DNA of 64,000 nt from an uncultured Coprococcus sp. (GTDB lineage Bacteria > Bacillota > Clostridia > Lachnospirales > Lachnospiraceae). The position numbers and the translations under genes are program-made. Below, piece by piece: positions 54,704-64,000 of the stretch; the stretch's first letter is position 1; each line of letters starts with the position of its first letter. The notes below the pieces were generated by a model. That model made no database searches. It was not told the origin of the DNA and saw nothing but the letters and a program-made list of their open reading frames with translations. The stretch is taken from assembly GCA_934277375.1 (NCBI GenBank), contig CAKQTZ010000006.1, positions 1 through 64,000 of the forward strand. The letters run 5' to 3'.

Positions 54704-55930
54704 TTATATTATTTTTTTTATAAGTATCTGGGCTTTCCGTGGTATAAAATTCCAGAGCTTATACACATATCTCTTTATTCCTATGTGTTTAAAATACCAC
54801 TGATCTACCGCTGAATAACCTTCTTGTTTATACAATTCAAATATTGTATCTCGAACATCAGAATGTGAACTTGGACATTTTAATTGGTTATTCCTTTTTG
54901 CAATTTTTTCATACGAACTAGGAACTCTCTCAATTTTCTCTTCTAAACAATCTAGTAATTGTTGCCCTTTTTTCGTATTTATAAGCACACATGAAATTCC
55001 CAGTGTTTTATCTAAACGTCCGCCGTTTTCTGCAAGTATTTCTGGATGTTCATCTTCTACTCCCCAATAATCGCCCAATGTAATATCACCTGTTCTCTTT
55101 TTTCCTGCATATTTACAAGAATAACAATTTTCTCGGTACGTTTCGGAATCTAAAAACAAAGTATAGTAAGAAGATAATTGAACCGGAAGAAGTTTTTTTC
55201 TTAATTGATTCCTTTTATCTTTATAAATAATAGCTCCTTTAAGTCCCCATCCACCCGATTTATCTCTAAATTTAAAATCAACTATTTTACCATTAATATT
55301 TTTCTCAATCTGTTTTAAGTAATCATCAAACAACTGTGCACTCGGTGTACCATGGCATATAATATCTACTGTAAATAAATTGTTCTTCTCTTGATTTTTT
55401 AAATAACTATTTAATGCACTTATTTGGCATGGTGTTCCAGAAAATAATACTAATCTTCCTTCATTCAAATCTTTCTTTACATTTTTATAAATGTTCCCCA
55501 TTCTGCTCTGTACGTATTTTGAGCCTTGCAATCTAACTAAATCGTTTTCCGATTGAACACATACATGTTCTGGATATAAAACACCAGCCTTATAAGTAAA
55601 TGCACACCCATAAACTCTTCCGCCCTCTTGCAAAATTTTTTTAGCTAATGCTGCAAATATACCACCAGATGCTGATTTTAGACATAATTCTCTGTCTGTT
55701 ACTGTAGCTGCTTCTGCCAACAAAGGTTCAGTAAATTCTGTATTTTCGTTCTGATAACTACACACCTTTTTGCATTGACCACATTCAACACATAGACTAC
55801 TATCAATTTGAGGATATAAAAAACCATACTCATCCTCCTGCATTTTGATAGCATTTCTTTTACAAATATTCACACAGGCTTCACATCCACAACAATCCGA
55901 CTTATCCTTATATAATTCAATTCTACCCAT
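54704..55930 (-). CDS. Iron-sulfur protein of the F420-hydrogenase beta-subunit type, polysaccharide cluster
   Basis: The 408-aa protein begins with two 4Fe-4S clusters (CCGCEACVNIC and CVECGQCKKVC) and continues with the coenzyme F420 hydrogenase/dehydrogenase beta-subunit C-terminal domain (GGRVYGCAFTYKAGVLYPEH, GTPCQISALNSYLKN, DIICHGTPSAQLFDDYLKQ, GDITLGDYWGVE). Proteins of this class accompany polysaccharide pyruvyltransferases in surface polysaccharide clusters and probably supply reducing power for sugar modification, though the reaction is not known. ATG 55930 has AAGGAG upstream. Codon use is far more AT-rich than in the first 30 kb. Confidence 0.85.
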   Translation of the reverse strand: MGRIELYKDKSDCCGCEACVNICKRNAIKMQEDEYGFLYPQIDSSLCVECGQCKKVCSYQNENTEFTEPLLAEAATVTDRELCLKSASGGIFAALAKKILQEGGRVYGCAFTYKAGVLYPEHVCVQSENDLVRLQGSKYVQSRMGNIYKNVKKDLNEGRLVLFSGTPCQISALNSYLKNQEKNNLFTVDIICHGTPSAQLFDDYLKQIEKNINGKIVDFKFRDKSGGWGLKGAIIYKDKRNQLRKKLLPVQLSSYYTLFLDSETYRENCYSCKYAGKKRTGDITLGDYWGVEDEHPEILAENGGRLDKTLGISCVLINTKKGQQLLDCLEEKIERVPSSYEKIAKRNNQLKCPSSHSDVRDTIFELYKQEGYSAVDQWYFKHIGIKRYVYKLWNFIPRKAQILIKKII

Positions 55931-55981
55931 AATTCTCCTTATAAATTCATACGGCAGAATCATTCTCAATTATAGTTGAAA

Positions 55982-56733
55982 TCATTCGTGATATATTCTG
56001 CTCAGTATAAATCTTATTTTTCCTTTTAAATCATAATGTGCATATTTATGAGCTATATAATCGAAATCGTGGTTCTTATAATCTTCTCTAAATTCTTCTA
56101 TTCTCTTTGGCTTTTCAGTAGGAGAGACTAAATTATGCTGATATTTTATAAATTCCCCCGAAGTACATTCTTCAATTAAATATCGTTCTTGATCTGATAG
56201 TACCAAATTCCACAATTTTTTCCCTTGGGAAAATTAATACGTACAAGACTAACGCCATCTTCTGCCTTTATTTTCCATCTTGTTGAAATAGTTGGCATAA
56301 CATTCTCAAATTCCCAAAAATCTCCAAGTGTAATATCTCCTTCACGTTGTATATTGGCATATTTGCAACTATAACAACATTCACGATAATCTGCCCATAA
56401 TTTCTTTCCTAGTGCTCCATGGCAAATTATATCTATTGTATAAAAATTTTCCACTTAATAAATCATTTTCAACTTCCTTATAATTTTGTCCCATAGATGA
56501 AAATACATATTTAGAACCATGAAATTTTTCACATTCAGCAATAGTCGTAGCTTTAGAATGAACCACTTCTAAATCTTTGTTAAATATAGCTCCATATATA
56601 TTTACTGATTCATTGCCCCCCCATCTTACATAAGTTGAAAGCAGCATCTATAACCGCCATAAATGCTCCGCCTTAAGATGATTTTTCTTCTACTCTTTTT
56701 TCATTTCTAAACGCAAAAACTTTCATATCTATC
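55982..56733 (-). pseudogene. Degraded paralogue of the iron-sulfur F420-type protein
   Basis: Three overlapping frames contain parts of one protein of the same family: a start-lacking piece near 56640 (GGAFMAVIDAAFN), KATTIAECEKFHGSKYVFSS (to about 56520), TIDIICHGALGKKLWADYRE and GDITLGDFWEFENV (to 56176), and the C-terminal YIAHKYAHYDLKGKIRF ending at 55982. The ferredoxin part is missing. At least two frameshifts and an internal stop are present. It lies between the intact copy and a pyruvyltransferase. Confidence 0.75.
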
Positions 56734-56734
56734 C

Positions 56735-57850
56735 TTATCCTAATAATTTAATTTTCTCATTCAATAGACTTCTCATCTCTTTGTTTTTTTCATCCAGCAA
56801 TTTGTTTACAACCGTATAATCAATATCTTTATCTAGTGTGGCATAATCATTATAATGTTCTAAGTGCCTATTTTCTAGGTTAAGCCAATTCAAAATATTT
56901 GCTATACGGTCATTGAAACTGTTCCGTGAATATATGGAAATAAACTTTTTATTAAAAATAATAGAAAAAACTGTCATATGAAATGAATCGGATACAATGT
57001 AATTTGCATTTTTTATTAACGAAATAAATTGTCCTGGGGTAGGACAAATAACATGTTTTCCTTTTTTTACAACATAATGATAGTATAAATCCACTCGTAA
57101 ACATGGCATCCCATATTTTTCTTGTAATATCCCTATATATTTATCCATTTCACTATTCTGATGAAGCTGATATACAAGTATATACTTTTCTGGGACTCTA
57201 ATTGATTCTTCTAACTTTTCCCACTGTTCCTTTGTTAGCCATAATGTTGGATCAAGTATAGCATCTGCATTTAATCCCAAACTTTGAACTAAATTAGCAC
57301 CTGATTGTTCTCGTGTAGAAATCCAACTATATTGTGCAAGTAATTTCTTATTTTCTTCAACCTCTTCATCTCTCAATTTAGTTTTTCCAAAACTAGAGGC
57401 AAAAGATATTTTTTTCTTATTTTGTGGAACAAACGAAAGATAATATGGTCTTTCTATTCTACCATTTATATCGCTATTCCAGATTTGATCACTACCTGAA
57501 ATATATAAATCTGCCTCTGGACAATTTCTTATCAATTCATCTTCTGATAAATACCTTTCATCTGTTGTCTTAACGTACGATCCAAGAAATTTCTCGAATA
57601 CTCTCTCCATTCTGTCAAAAGATGGTTTAAGTATCAATGGAAAAACATATTTTAAAATCGGTTTATGTGCCAAATGAGACTCGCTCAATATTTTTTTCCT
57701 AAATCCTTCATTATCAGTTCCAGGACGTTGATAATCTATTACTAAAACATCGTATCCAAATTCTTTAAAAACAACAGTTGTTGCATATGTCTGAAAAACA
57801 GAACCATAATTTTTTATATTGTGGCAAGTTATTAAAGCGGCTTGTTTCAT
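56735..57850 (-). CDS. Polysaccharide pyruvyltransferase family protein
   Basis: The 371-aa protein has the family's ITCHNIKNYGSVFQTYAT at the N-terminus, YISGSDQIWNSDIN, and YIVSDSFHMTVFSIIFNK near the end. Members put ketal pyruvate on sugars of surface polysaccharides, using phosphoenolpyruvate. Its start overlaps the flippase stop by four bases (ATGA). The pairing with an F420-type iron-sulfur protein is the usual neighbourhood. Confidence 0.88.
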   Translation of the reverse strand: MKQAALITCHNIKNYGSVFQTYATTVVFKEFGYDVLVIDYQRPGTDNEGFRKKILSESHLAHKPILKYVFPLILKPSFDRMERVFEKFLGSYVKTTDERYLSEDELIRNCPEADLYISGSDQIWNSDINGRIERPYYLSFVPQNKKKISFASSFGKTKLRDEEVEENKKLLAQYSWISTREQSGANLVQSLGLNADAILDPTLWLTKEQWEKLEESIRVPEKYILVYQLHQNSEMDKYIGILQEKYGMPCLRVDLYYHYVVKKGKHVICPTPGQFISLIKNANYIVSDSFHMTVFSIIFNKKFISIYSRNSFNDRIANILNWLNLENRHLEHYNDYATLDKDIDYTVVNKLLDEKNKEMRSLLNEKIKLLG

Positions 57851-59088
57851 ATTGCAAATTCTCCTTTAAATTTCCTACAATATCTATACCTCATAGCAAA
57901 CATGCATGCTTCTGTAAATCCACGAAGAAGCGCAAGATCAATTACATTAAACTGCCCAATTAATAATAAAACCAGGAGTCCTCCAATCTGCAAAAATGCA
58001 GTAATAATTGTCGTGAATGTTGTTTCTTTTTCTTTTCCAATAGCTCCCAGTGCAGGCCATCCAAAAAGAATTGAAGGAAAAGAGAAGAATAACAGAGGAA
58101 TAAATGCTCTAAGCAACGGTACTGCGGTAACATATTTTTCTCCTCCAATTATCAATAAGGCATATTTTGCAACCACAAATGTGAATATACATCCCACCGC
58201 CACTATCGGCATAAATATTTTTGCTGTTTTTGTTACTAATTTCCAGTCCTTGCTTTTTACCATATGTGGATATATTCCATCTGTAATAGGTGTATACATT
58301 GACATTACCGCCGATACCATTTGCAAACAAACACTCCATTCTGCTACCTGTACGGCATCCACATAAATGCCTATAAGTAATGTATTTAAAGCAGTAAATG
58401 TCGTTGTTGCCATATTGGATAAGAAAAATATAGCTGACTCTTTCAGTTTTATCAGTGCACTTTTAATTCCTGTAAAACAAATTTTAATATATCGTTTACG
58501 CATTTCAAAATAAACTAAAATGATCGCCACAGACGTTCCTATAATATCTAAGATTGGAATCCAAATCATATCCGTGTCATTTTTGACAAATACAAAAGTT
58601 AAGAGTGCTGCGATAGATCTCATTAATACATATCTAATAGTAATAACATGCATTTCCTCAAGACCTCTAAATACGAAATCCATCAAAAAACATGTCATCG
58701 CTACAACCACAAAAGAAAGAATTGTGTACAATGCATGTGGTCTAAGTATTGGAATGGCATATATCATAATTACCAATGCAACAAATGAAACTAATACCAG
58801 AATTAATTTTGCAAGCATTGTATCGCCAATTATATAACTAAGCTTTTTTTTATCCTCTTTACAATTTACCACATCTTTTGTCGCTGAAAGAATAAATCCA
58901 AAATCAACTACAACTTGCATATACTGCATAACTGCTTTAACATAAGATACGACACCATAACAATCCTTCGATAAAACACGCGTCAAATATGGCAATGTCA
59001 CTAATGGTAAAACAATTTTAGTAATATTCATTATGTATAACATAACTGTATTTTTTACAAGCGTTTTTGACGTTCCACTTTTATTCAT
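57847..59088 (-). CDS. wzx: Polysaccharide flippase, Wzx/MATE-like
   Basis: About 413 residues with 12 or so transmembrane helices, NTVMLYIMNITKIVLPLVTL near the N-terminus and the typical RVLSKDCYGVVSYVKA. It should move the lipid-linked repeat unit across the cytoplasmic membrane. I take ATG 59088; a TTG at 59106 in the same frame is preceded by less. The gene overlaps the acyltransferase stop by eight bases and the pyruvyltransferase start by four. Confidence 0.88.
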   Translation of the reverse strand: MNKSGTSKTLVKNTVMLYIMNITKIVLPLVTLPYLTRVLSKDCYGVVSYVKAVMQYMQVVVDFGFILSATKDVVNCKEDKKKLSYIIGDTMLAKLILVLVSFVALVIMIYAIPILRPHALYTILSFVVVAMTCFLMDFVFRGLEEMHVITIRYVLMRSIAALLTFVFVKNDTDMIWIPILDIIGTSVAIILVYFEMRKRYIKICFTGIKSALIKLKESAIFFLSNMATTTFTALNTLLIGIYVDAVQVAEWSVCLQMVSAVMSMYTPITDGIYPHMVKSKDWKLVTKTAKIFMPIVAVGCIFTFVVAKYALLIIGGEKYVTAVPLLRAFIPLLFFSFPSILFGWPALGAIGKEKETTFTTIITAFLQIGGLLVLLLIGQFNVIDLALLRGFTEACMFAMRYRYCRKFKGEFAI

Positions 59089-59620
59089 CTTTCTTTTTCC
59101 CTTCAATTGGACGCATTACTATATCCGCTTTTTCATAAATCACAGTATTTGATGGATATTCTCCCTTTAATACCATTCCAGCGCCAATGACTGTTCCTTC
59201 TCCAATTGATGTTCCTTTCATAATTATAACATTTGCCCCTATCCACACATTATCTCCTATATGAATCGGCGCAGCTGTAAATGTATTCTTTCGATCACTT
59301 ACTTTATAATTATGATCATGATCAACTATAACCACATTTGGTCCAATAATAACATTATTACCAATTTCAATTTCATCCTTACTTACTATCATAACGTTTT
59401 GATTAAAAAAGCAACCTTTTCCAATTGACAAGCTACCCGTTCCTGCACTTAGATATATCCCTGTTCTACAACTTAATTTTCCATCAATAGATAAAATTCC
59501 ACTATCAGATCTAATCTCAGTTAGGATTGGAAATCCTTGTACAATTGACCCGCGATATTTTCCGCATATCTTCATTTTCCACAATCTAATCAGATTATAT
59601 AAATATCTTATAATTTTCAC
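59081..59620 (-). CDS. Hexapeptide-repeat acyltransferase
   Basis: The 179-aa protein has the left-handed beta-helix repeats (IGNNVIIGPNVVIVDHDHNY, IGDNVWIGANVIIMKGTSIGEGTVIGAGMVL) of sugar O-acetyltransferases, with the His-containing DHDHN. It should acetylate a sugar of the repeat unit from acetyl-CoA. It lies within the polysaccharide cluster and overlaps the next gene. Confidence 0.88.
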   Translation of the reverse strand: MKIIRYLYNLIRLWKMKICGKYRGSIVQGFPILTEIRSDSGILSIDGKLSCRTGIYLSAGTGSLSIGKGCFFNQNVMIVSKDEIEIGNNVIIGPNVVIVDHDHNYKVSDRKNTFTAAPIHIGDNVWIGANVIIMKGTSIGEGTVIGAGMVLKGEYPSNTVIYEKADIVMRPIEGKKKDE

Positions 59621-59639
59621 TAATTCTATTTCCTTCCTT

Positions 59640-60965
59640 CTATATCCAAAACGTGTGATTACGAATCCTTATCTTTCCAATTCTTTTATACAGTACTAAT
59701 AGCAATACTATAAAAATATGTGGTATTGTATTACCTATTGCAGAGAAATTTGCACTTATTACAATAGTATAACATTGACATAATAAATATCCACCTGCCA
59801 GTATTAAAAATAATCGTTGTTTTTCCATACCTTCACAAATACATCTAATTACCCAAAATAACAAATAGGAATCAACAATCAAAAAAGGTATTGCAAAAAT
59901 ATATCCAAAAATTGCAACCCATAAAATCGGATATCCACCTGTTACCGCTGCTGTACCATATGAATAAATAGTCAACGCTGAAGATGAACAGCCTCTATTC
60001 ATCAGATACTGCGTGCTATTTTCTTCCGTAGGTATTCCAATAACCTCTTTTGCTACATCAAATATTCTTTCTGGATCTATCTCTCCATCCATCCAAACTT
60101 GTCTATCTATCTCCCATGTAAGATCTGCTTCTTGTGCCAACATACGATACATTAAAAAATCATAAGCCGTTGTTAATCCATACGAAGTATCTGCATTACC
60201 TTTTTCAATAGCTTCACTAAAATGATTATATTTTGGAATCAACATCATAACAAGAAGAATTGCTGCAACTGCAACATATCTAAGTTTAATTAATTTTCTT
60301 CTTTTTGCCATAGACAACAATAATGGTGCTAAGAAGTATAACGTACATTGTAAAAATCCTCCAAATTCAACCCCACGTAGAAATACTGATAGAAGATTCA
60401 TGAGATAAATTATTACCGAAAAAGCTTTTTGTCTTTTTTTCTCACCCAATAATAATATATAACCTAACATCCATAGACATGGATAAGAAAAATAATCAAT
60501 AATTTGTGCGAATGGAAGTTTTGAAAACTCCGAAAAATAATTAAAACGATTTACATTGGAGTTTGTCAAAACATTTCCTGATACGATAACATCCAATAAA
60601 CGATAAGCATATAAAAGAAACAAAACACATTCAACATGTTTAAATGTATTATATGTATATCGTCCTTCCTTGGGATTTTCAATTACTATTTTCGGATGTT
60701 TCCCTGCCCAATATGATATCAAACAAAGCATAAATTCAATCATTAGAAACAACCTGATTGTAACACCAGTTGCATAGCTTGTTTTCCCTATATCTTTTAA
60801 ATATACCCCTGTTTCAATATAAGCACTTGAAATAAGCAACTGAATCCAGTATATAATAATTATCAACATTGCAAAAAAATATTCAGTATGTCTATTATAA
60901 AATCTTGCTATAGATACAGCAAATATTGCAATTACAATTAAATTAACAATATTGATTACATTCAT
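59640..60965 (-). CDS. Polysaccharide polymerase candidate, Wzy-like
   Basis: About 441 residues with ten or more transmembrane helices and one larger loop around residues 235-330 (EKGNADTSYGLTTAYDFLMY, then RMLAQEADLTWEIDRQVWMD). The family is of the poorly conserved Wzy kind, so the call rests on topology and on position next to the flippase. ATG 60965 has GGAGG eight bases upstream and overlaps the stop of the small gene before it by ATGA. Confidence 0.75.
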   Translation of the reverse strand: MNVINIVNLIVIAIFAVSIARFYNRHTEYFFAMLIIIIYWIQLLISSAYIETGVYLKDIGKTSYATGVTIRLFLMIEFMLCLISYWAGKHPKIVIENPKEGRYTYNTFKHVECVLFLLYAYRLLDVIVSGNVLTNSNVNRFNYFSEFSKLPFAQIIDYFSYPCLWMLGYILLLGEKKRQKAFSVIIYLMNLLSVFLRGVEFGGFLQCTLYFLAPLLLSMAKRRKLIKLRYVAVAAILLVMMLIPKYNHFSEAIEKGNADTSYGLTTAYDFLMYRMLAQEADLTWEIDRQVWMDGEIDPERIFDVAKEVIGIPTEENSTQYLMNRGCSSSALTIYSYGTAAVTGGYPILWVAIFGYIFAIPFLIVDSYLLFWVIRCICEGMEKQRLFLILAGGYLLCQCYTIVISANFSAIGNTIPHIFIVLLLVLYKRIGKIRIRNHTFWI

Positions 60966-61189
60966 GCTATACACCTCCACTTAATACCATTAAATGAAAA
61001 ATGTTCAGCTAGATCATTCTTTATAATGGAAAATATGGTGGTTAAACCAAGAGCGAACTCCAAAATATTTATTTTTATTCTAAAAAACAGACCGTTTGAT
61101 ATTGTAAACTTGATTACAATACCATCCCCCAAAACATTAATTATATAAAACAGGCATATATTCAAAATGTACCTTTCTTCTTTTCCCAT
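60962..61189 (-). CDS. Small hypothetical protein, 75 aa, in the polysaccharide cluster
   Basis: AGGAGG lies six bases before ATG 61189, and the stop overlaps the polymerase start (ATGA), so it is very probably translated. The sequence has one or two hydrophobic stretches (LNICLFYIINVLGDGIVIKF, ALGLTTIFSIIKN). I recognise no family. It could be a remnant of a longer gene or a small membrane peptide that couples expression of the polymerase. Confidence 0.55.
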   Translation of the reverse strand: MGKEERYILNICLFYIINVLGDGIVIKFTISNGLFFRIKINILEFALGLTTIFSIIKNDLAEHFSFNGIKWRCIA

Positions 61190-61216
61190 GTGTATCCTCC
61201 TGCCTTATTCTCTCTG

Positions 61217-62344
61217 TCATGCGGTAGCCCTTACTTCTTTTACTTTCATTTGATAATACAAATCGAGTTTATCTGCATTTTTCTCAATATCAAATCGTTC
61301 ATGATTTAAGATCAAATTACTCCTATTCTGTTTATTTGCAATCATATACTTCATCTTCTCAACCCAAGCCTTCGCTCCGCTTTCCAAACACATAAACTCA
61401 GCGTTGGGACTTATCTGTATTTCCGGCGTTATACCATCAGAAAACAAACACGGAAGACCTGAAACCTGTGCTTCAACGCCCACAACTGGAAATCCTTCGT
61501 AATAGGAAGGGAGTAAAAACATATCCATAACCTGATACCAATCAGCCACATTGGATTGATTACCCAAAAAGTAAACCGAACTTTCTAGCTTTTTTTGCGT
61601 TACCTTGTCTTTTATCTTGTTAATAAGTTCCCCATCTCCCAGCATAATCAGAATTGAATCCAAATTTTCCTTATGGTATTCCTCAAATATATCTATCAAA
61701 AATTCATGATTTTTCTGTTCAAAAAATCGTCCTACATGCCCAACAACAATGGTAGAATCCTCTATATTATATTTTTCCCGAATTTCATTACGCAGTTGTA
61801 TATTGTAAGAAAATTTCTCATAATCAACAGCATTTGGCAAGATTGTCACTTTTCCACTATCGACAGCGTGCTTTCCAAATAGATATATGCCCGCATCCAT
61901 TCCACACGCAAAATAATCTGTCGCAAACAATTTTCCAAAATATAACCGGACACCGTAATATATTTTATTTTTCATTCCCTGTGGTCTCTCTGCCATATGC
62001 GAATGATTTATTCTAATTTTTACGCCACATTTCCACGCAAGAAACATCGGAACACAAGCCCACTCTGTTAAATGTGAATGCACAATATCAAATTTTTCTT
62101 TTCTAAAAATTGCTTCCATTTCTTTACAACTTCTAATGAAAGAAACACTTTTAGGTGTAATATTATGTATTTTAAATCCAAGTGATATGAATCGATCTGC
62201 ACACTCCTGAACACGAATACCATGACCAATTATGTGTACTTCATATTTTCCCATATCCATATGAGAAAAATAATTATATATAACTGTCTCTACACCACCA
62301 TTTACAAAGTTACCTATTACATGGCATATTTTGATTTTATTCAT
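61217..62344 (-). CDS. Glycosyltransferase family 4 protein
   Basis: The 375-aa protein has the GT4 look: VIGNFVNGGVETVIYNYF at the N-terminus, VHSHLTEWACVPMFLAWK, and the EX7E motif in LLPSYYEGFPVVGVEAQVSG near residue 295. It should add a sugar from a nucleotide donor to the growing repeat unit on the cytoplasmic face. Donor and acceptor are not known. Only four bases separate it from the next gene upstream. Confidence 0.88.
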   Translation of the reverse strand: MNKIKICHVIGNFVNGGVETVIYNYFSHMDMGKYEVHIIGHGIRVQECADRFISLGFKIHNITPKSVSFIRSCKEMEAIFRKEKFDIVHSHLTEWACVPMFLAWKCGVKIRINHSHMAERPQGMKNKIYYGVRLYFGKLFATDYFACGMDAGIYLFGKHAVDSGKVTILPNAVDYEKFSYNIQLRNEIREKYNIEDSTIVVGHVGRFFEQKNHEFLIDIFEEYHKENLDSILIMLGDGELINKIKDKVTQKKLESSVYFLGNQSNVADWYQVMDMFLLPSYYEGFPVVGVEAQVSGLPCLFSDGITPEIQISPNAEFMCLESGAKAWVEKMKYMIANKQNRSNLILNHERFDIEKNADKLDLYYQMKVKEVRATA

Positions 62345-62348
62345 ATCT

Positions 62349-63452
62349 TTATTTCCTCTTTAATGCTTTCTCAATATACATCACATACTGCTCTGCAATT
62401 TTTTTCCAATCAAAGTCTTTAATATATTGGTCAGCTAAACGATTTTTTCTTTGATAGTCATATTCACCATTAACAAATAATTCCATTTTCTGAACTAATG
62501 TTTCTGGCCTATCCAAGTCAAAAAATTCGCCGTATTCCCGAGAAATCTCTCGATTCGTTGGAATGTCACTAAGTATAATCGGCAAATGGCATTTCATACA
62601 CTCAATCTGTGCAAATCCAAACCCTTCATAGATTGTAGGAAAAACGAATGCTTTTGCATGATTGTATAGTCTATTACAATCACTATCACTGGTATATCCC
62701 GAAAAAATAATATCTTCCGCATATCCTGATTGATTTGCAATATCAACAAATTCATCGTATCCATATCCCGGACGTCCTACAATAACAATCTTATAATTTT
62801 TTGCTTTCTCTAATGTCTTTTTGAGTTGAATAAACGCTTCTAACACAAGACCAACATTTTTTCTTTTTTCAACAGTGCTGATAAACAAAAAATAGTCGCT
62901 TTTATCAATATTTTTCAGCTTTGGATTCTCATAATCCGGATAGGTATCCAGCGGGCAAATCCCGTCATACAGCCCCAGCCATGTAGTATGTATTCGCTGA
63001 GATGCCTTTGGAAATTTTTCAATAATTTCCTTTTCCACAGACTTCGAAATAGTGAATATTAGATCTGCTCTACAAACAGAATTACGAAACATCATCCGAC
63101 TATAATAACGATATATGTTCGGTAAAGTCTTAGGATATAAGAATGCCGTCATATCAGGCAATACAACTACATAAAGTGTATTATTATTCTTTCTAAACGG
63201 CATTGCGTAATTAGTATATATCACCGCATCAAACTGGCTTAAATCTTTTGCATACTTCTTGGTATTAATATATTTTAAATAAGAAATCCTGTCTTTTATT
63301 CTCCCTGAAGACATCGTATTCTGAGGAACAAGTGAAACATTATAACCTTCTTCCTTCATTGCCTGGTACAGGTAAAGACTCATTTTGCCGATTCCTGTTC
63401 CCAGCTTAATCTGATTACCATCATCTATCAGTATTTTCATATCTTTATTCAT
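62349..63452 (-). CDS. Glycosyltransferase family 4 protein
   Basis: The 367-aa protein has the N-terminal GTGIGKMSLYLYQAM loop, VVVLPDMTAFLYPKT, the ISTVEKRKNVGLVLEAF step and the EX7E motif in PTIYEGFGFAQIECMKCHLP. This is the MtfB/WbaZ-like arrangement of GT4 enzymes that use GDP- or UDP-sugars; mannosyl transfer is common. GAGGAGG precedes the ATG. It is in line with the GDP-sugar reductase-like gene at the right edge. Confidence 0.88.
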   Translation of the reverse strand: MNKDMKILIDDGNQIKLGTGIGKMSLYLYQAMKEEGYNVSLVPQNTMSSGRIKDRISYLKYINTKKYAKDLSQFDAVIYTNYAMPFRKNNNTLYVVVLPDMTAFLYPKTLPNIYRYYSRMMFRNSVCRADLIFTISKSVEKEIIEKFPKASQRIHTTWLGLYDGICPLDTYPDYENPKLKNIDKSDYFLFISTVEKRKNVGLVLEAFIQLKKTLEKAKNYKIVIVGRPGYGYDEFVDIANQSGYAEDIIFSGYTSDSDCNRLYNHAKAFVFPTIYEGFGFAQIECMKCHLPIILSDIPTNREISREYGEFFDLDRPETLVQKMELFVNGEYDYQRKNRLADQYIKDFDWKKIAEQYVMYIEKALKRK

Positions 63453-63555
63453 TTAAATGCCTCCTCAAACAAGTTTCCGACCACTTTTCAGATTCTTAGT
63501 TTTAAATATTGCTTTCTAAATTATTTACCCTCTACGCTTTAAATTACACAGGAAA

Positions 63556-64000
63556 CTATTTTACATAATATTCATACATTTCTTTTAAAGCGTCATACAC
63601 ATCATACTGAGGCTCCCACCCCAATTCTTTTTCTATTAAACTACAATCGCAACAAATTACCGGCTGGTCCGTTGGTCTGATTCTGTTTTGATCTATTTCA
63701 ATTTCAATTTTTTGATTACTCAATCCAATAATGTATGTCAGCATATCTTCAAGACTGTACGCATTACCTGAACCTACATTGTAAATCTGATTACAGTTAT
63801 CACTTTCTACTATCATACGATAAGCGCGTACAACATCTTTAACATGGCTAAAATCTCGTTTTACTTTCAAATTACCTACTTGAATTTTTCCACTTTTTCC
63901 ACTTTTATCAATTTCCGCTACCTGTTTGCAAAAACTAGGTAAAACGAAGGAGTCTCTCTGCCCTATGCCTGTATGGTTGAACGGTCGAACACAATAAATT
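63556..64000 (-). CDS. NAD-dependent sugar epimerase/reductase, GDP-6-deoxy-mannose reductase-like (5' part outside)
   Basis: The frame is open to the right edge; the visible 147 residues are the C-terminal half. The segment VRPFNHTGIGQRDSFVLPSF and VGNLKVKRDFSHVKDVVRAY is typical of GDP-4-keto-6-deoxy-mannose reductase (Rmd) and related extended SDRs. It ends LGWEPQYDVYDALKEMYEYY. It should provide a deoxy-sugar nucleotide for the polysaccharide. Rmd itself is likely but other NDP-sugar reductases remain possible. Confidence 0.75.
   Translation of the reverse strand, partial: IYCVRPFNHTGIGQRDSFVLPSFCKQVAEIDKSGKSGKIQVGNLKVKRDFSHVKDVVRAYRMIVESDNCNQIYNVGSGNAYSLEDMLTYIIGLSNQKIEIEIDQNRIRPTDQPVICCDCSLIEKELGWEPQYDVYDALKEMYEYYVK

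Overview
This window looks like a chromosomal segment of a gut Firmicute of the family Lachnospiraceae. The evidence is the AGGAGG-type ribosome binding sites, the maltodextrin ABC system with a YesM/YesN-type two-component pair, an oleate hydratase, two phosphoglucomutases, long Big2 and glucan-binding-type surface proteins, and an AT-rich exopolysaccharide locus. Coprococcus or a close relative is my guess from overall gene content; no rRNA or tRNA gene is present to settle it. Most genes lie on the minus strand.

Layout. 1-2.3 kb: an AAA ATPase of the DUF4143 type, cut by the left edge, and two small unrecognised proteins. 2.3-13.9 kb: a PCC-domain protein, two DUF3592 membrane proteins, a Nudix hydrolase, an EamA transporter, oleate hydratase, a membrane diguanylate cyclase, a TetR regulator and a CtpE-like P-type ATPase. 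14-15.6 kb: an SDR and a HAD phosphatase. 15.9-30.1 kb: an alpha-glucan utilisation block with two solute-binding lipoproteins, MalF/MalG-type permeases (no ATPase gene here), a histidine kinase, an AraC-type response regulator, an in-frame MalQ-GlgP fusion and a divergent AraC regulator. 30.1-42.7 kb: a C69 dipeptidase, surface proteins, VanZ, an HTH-UDP-glucose dehydrogenase fusion, a DHH phosphoesterase, a Big2 protein, a DUF2971 protein and RmlB. 42.7-47.4 kb: a scrapyard of IS66 remnants, broken genes and an intact AbiE-type toxin-antitoxin pair. 47.5-54.5 kb: a large membrane protein with a C-terminal Nudix-like domain, a zinc-ribbon membrane protein and two paralogous phosphoglucomutases. 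54.7-64 kb: a very AT-rich exopolysaccharide/capsule cluster running off the right edge.

How the genes work together. The transporter imports malto-oligosaccharides; MalQ and GlgP convert them to glucose-1-phosphate; the phosphoglucomutases connect that to glucose-6-phosphate. UDP-glucose dehydrogenase, RmlB and the GDP-sugar reductase-like enzyme at the right edge supply nucleotide sugars to the glycosyltransferases, flippase and polymerase of the surface polysaccharide.

The most unusual feature is two families of short palindromic repeats. Two ~90-bp hairpin elements (2748-2836 and 4423-4512) each supply the TAG stop codon of one gene, and one of them also supplies the N-terminus of the next gene. 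A second, GC-rich family built on GGGGTC(A/T)GACCCC or GGGGACGGAGG...CCTCCGTCCCC occurs at about nine places, as tandem arrays (37-bp and 16-bp units), as intergenic hairpins, and inside the coding sequences of malQ and vanZ. This is what REP-like, RAYT-mobilised elements look like, but no RAYT transposase is in the window.
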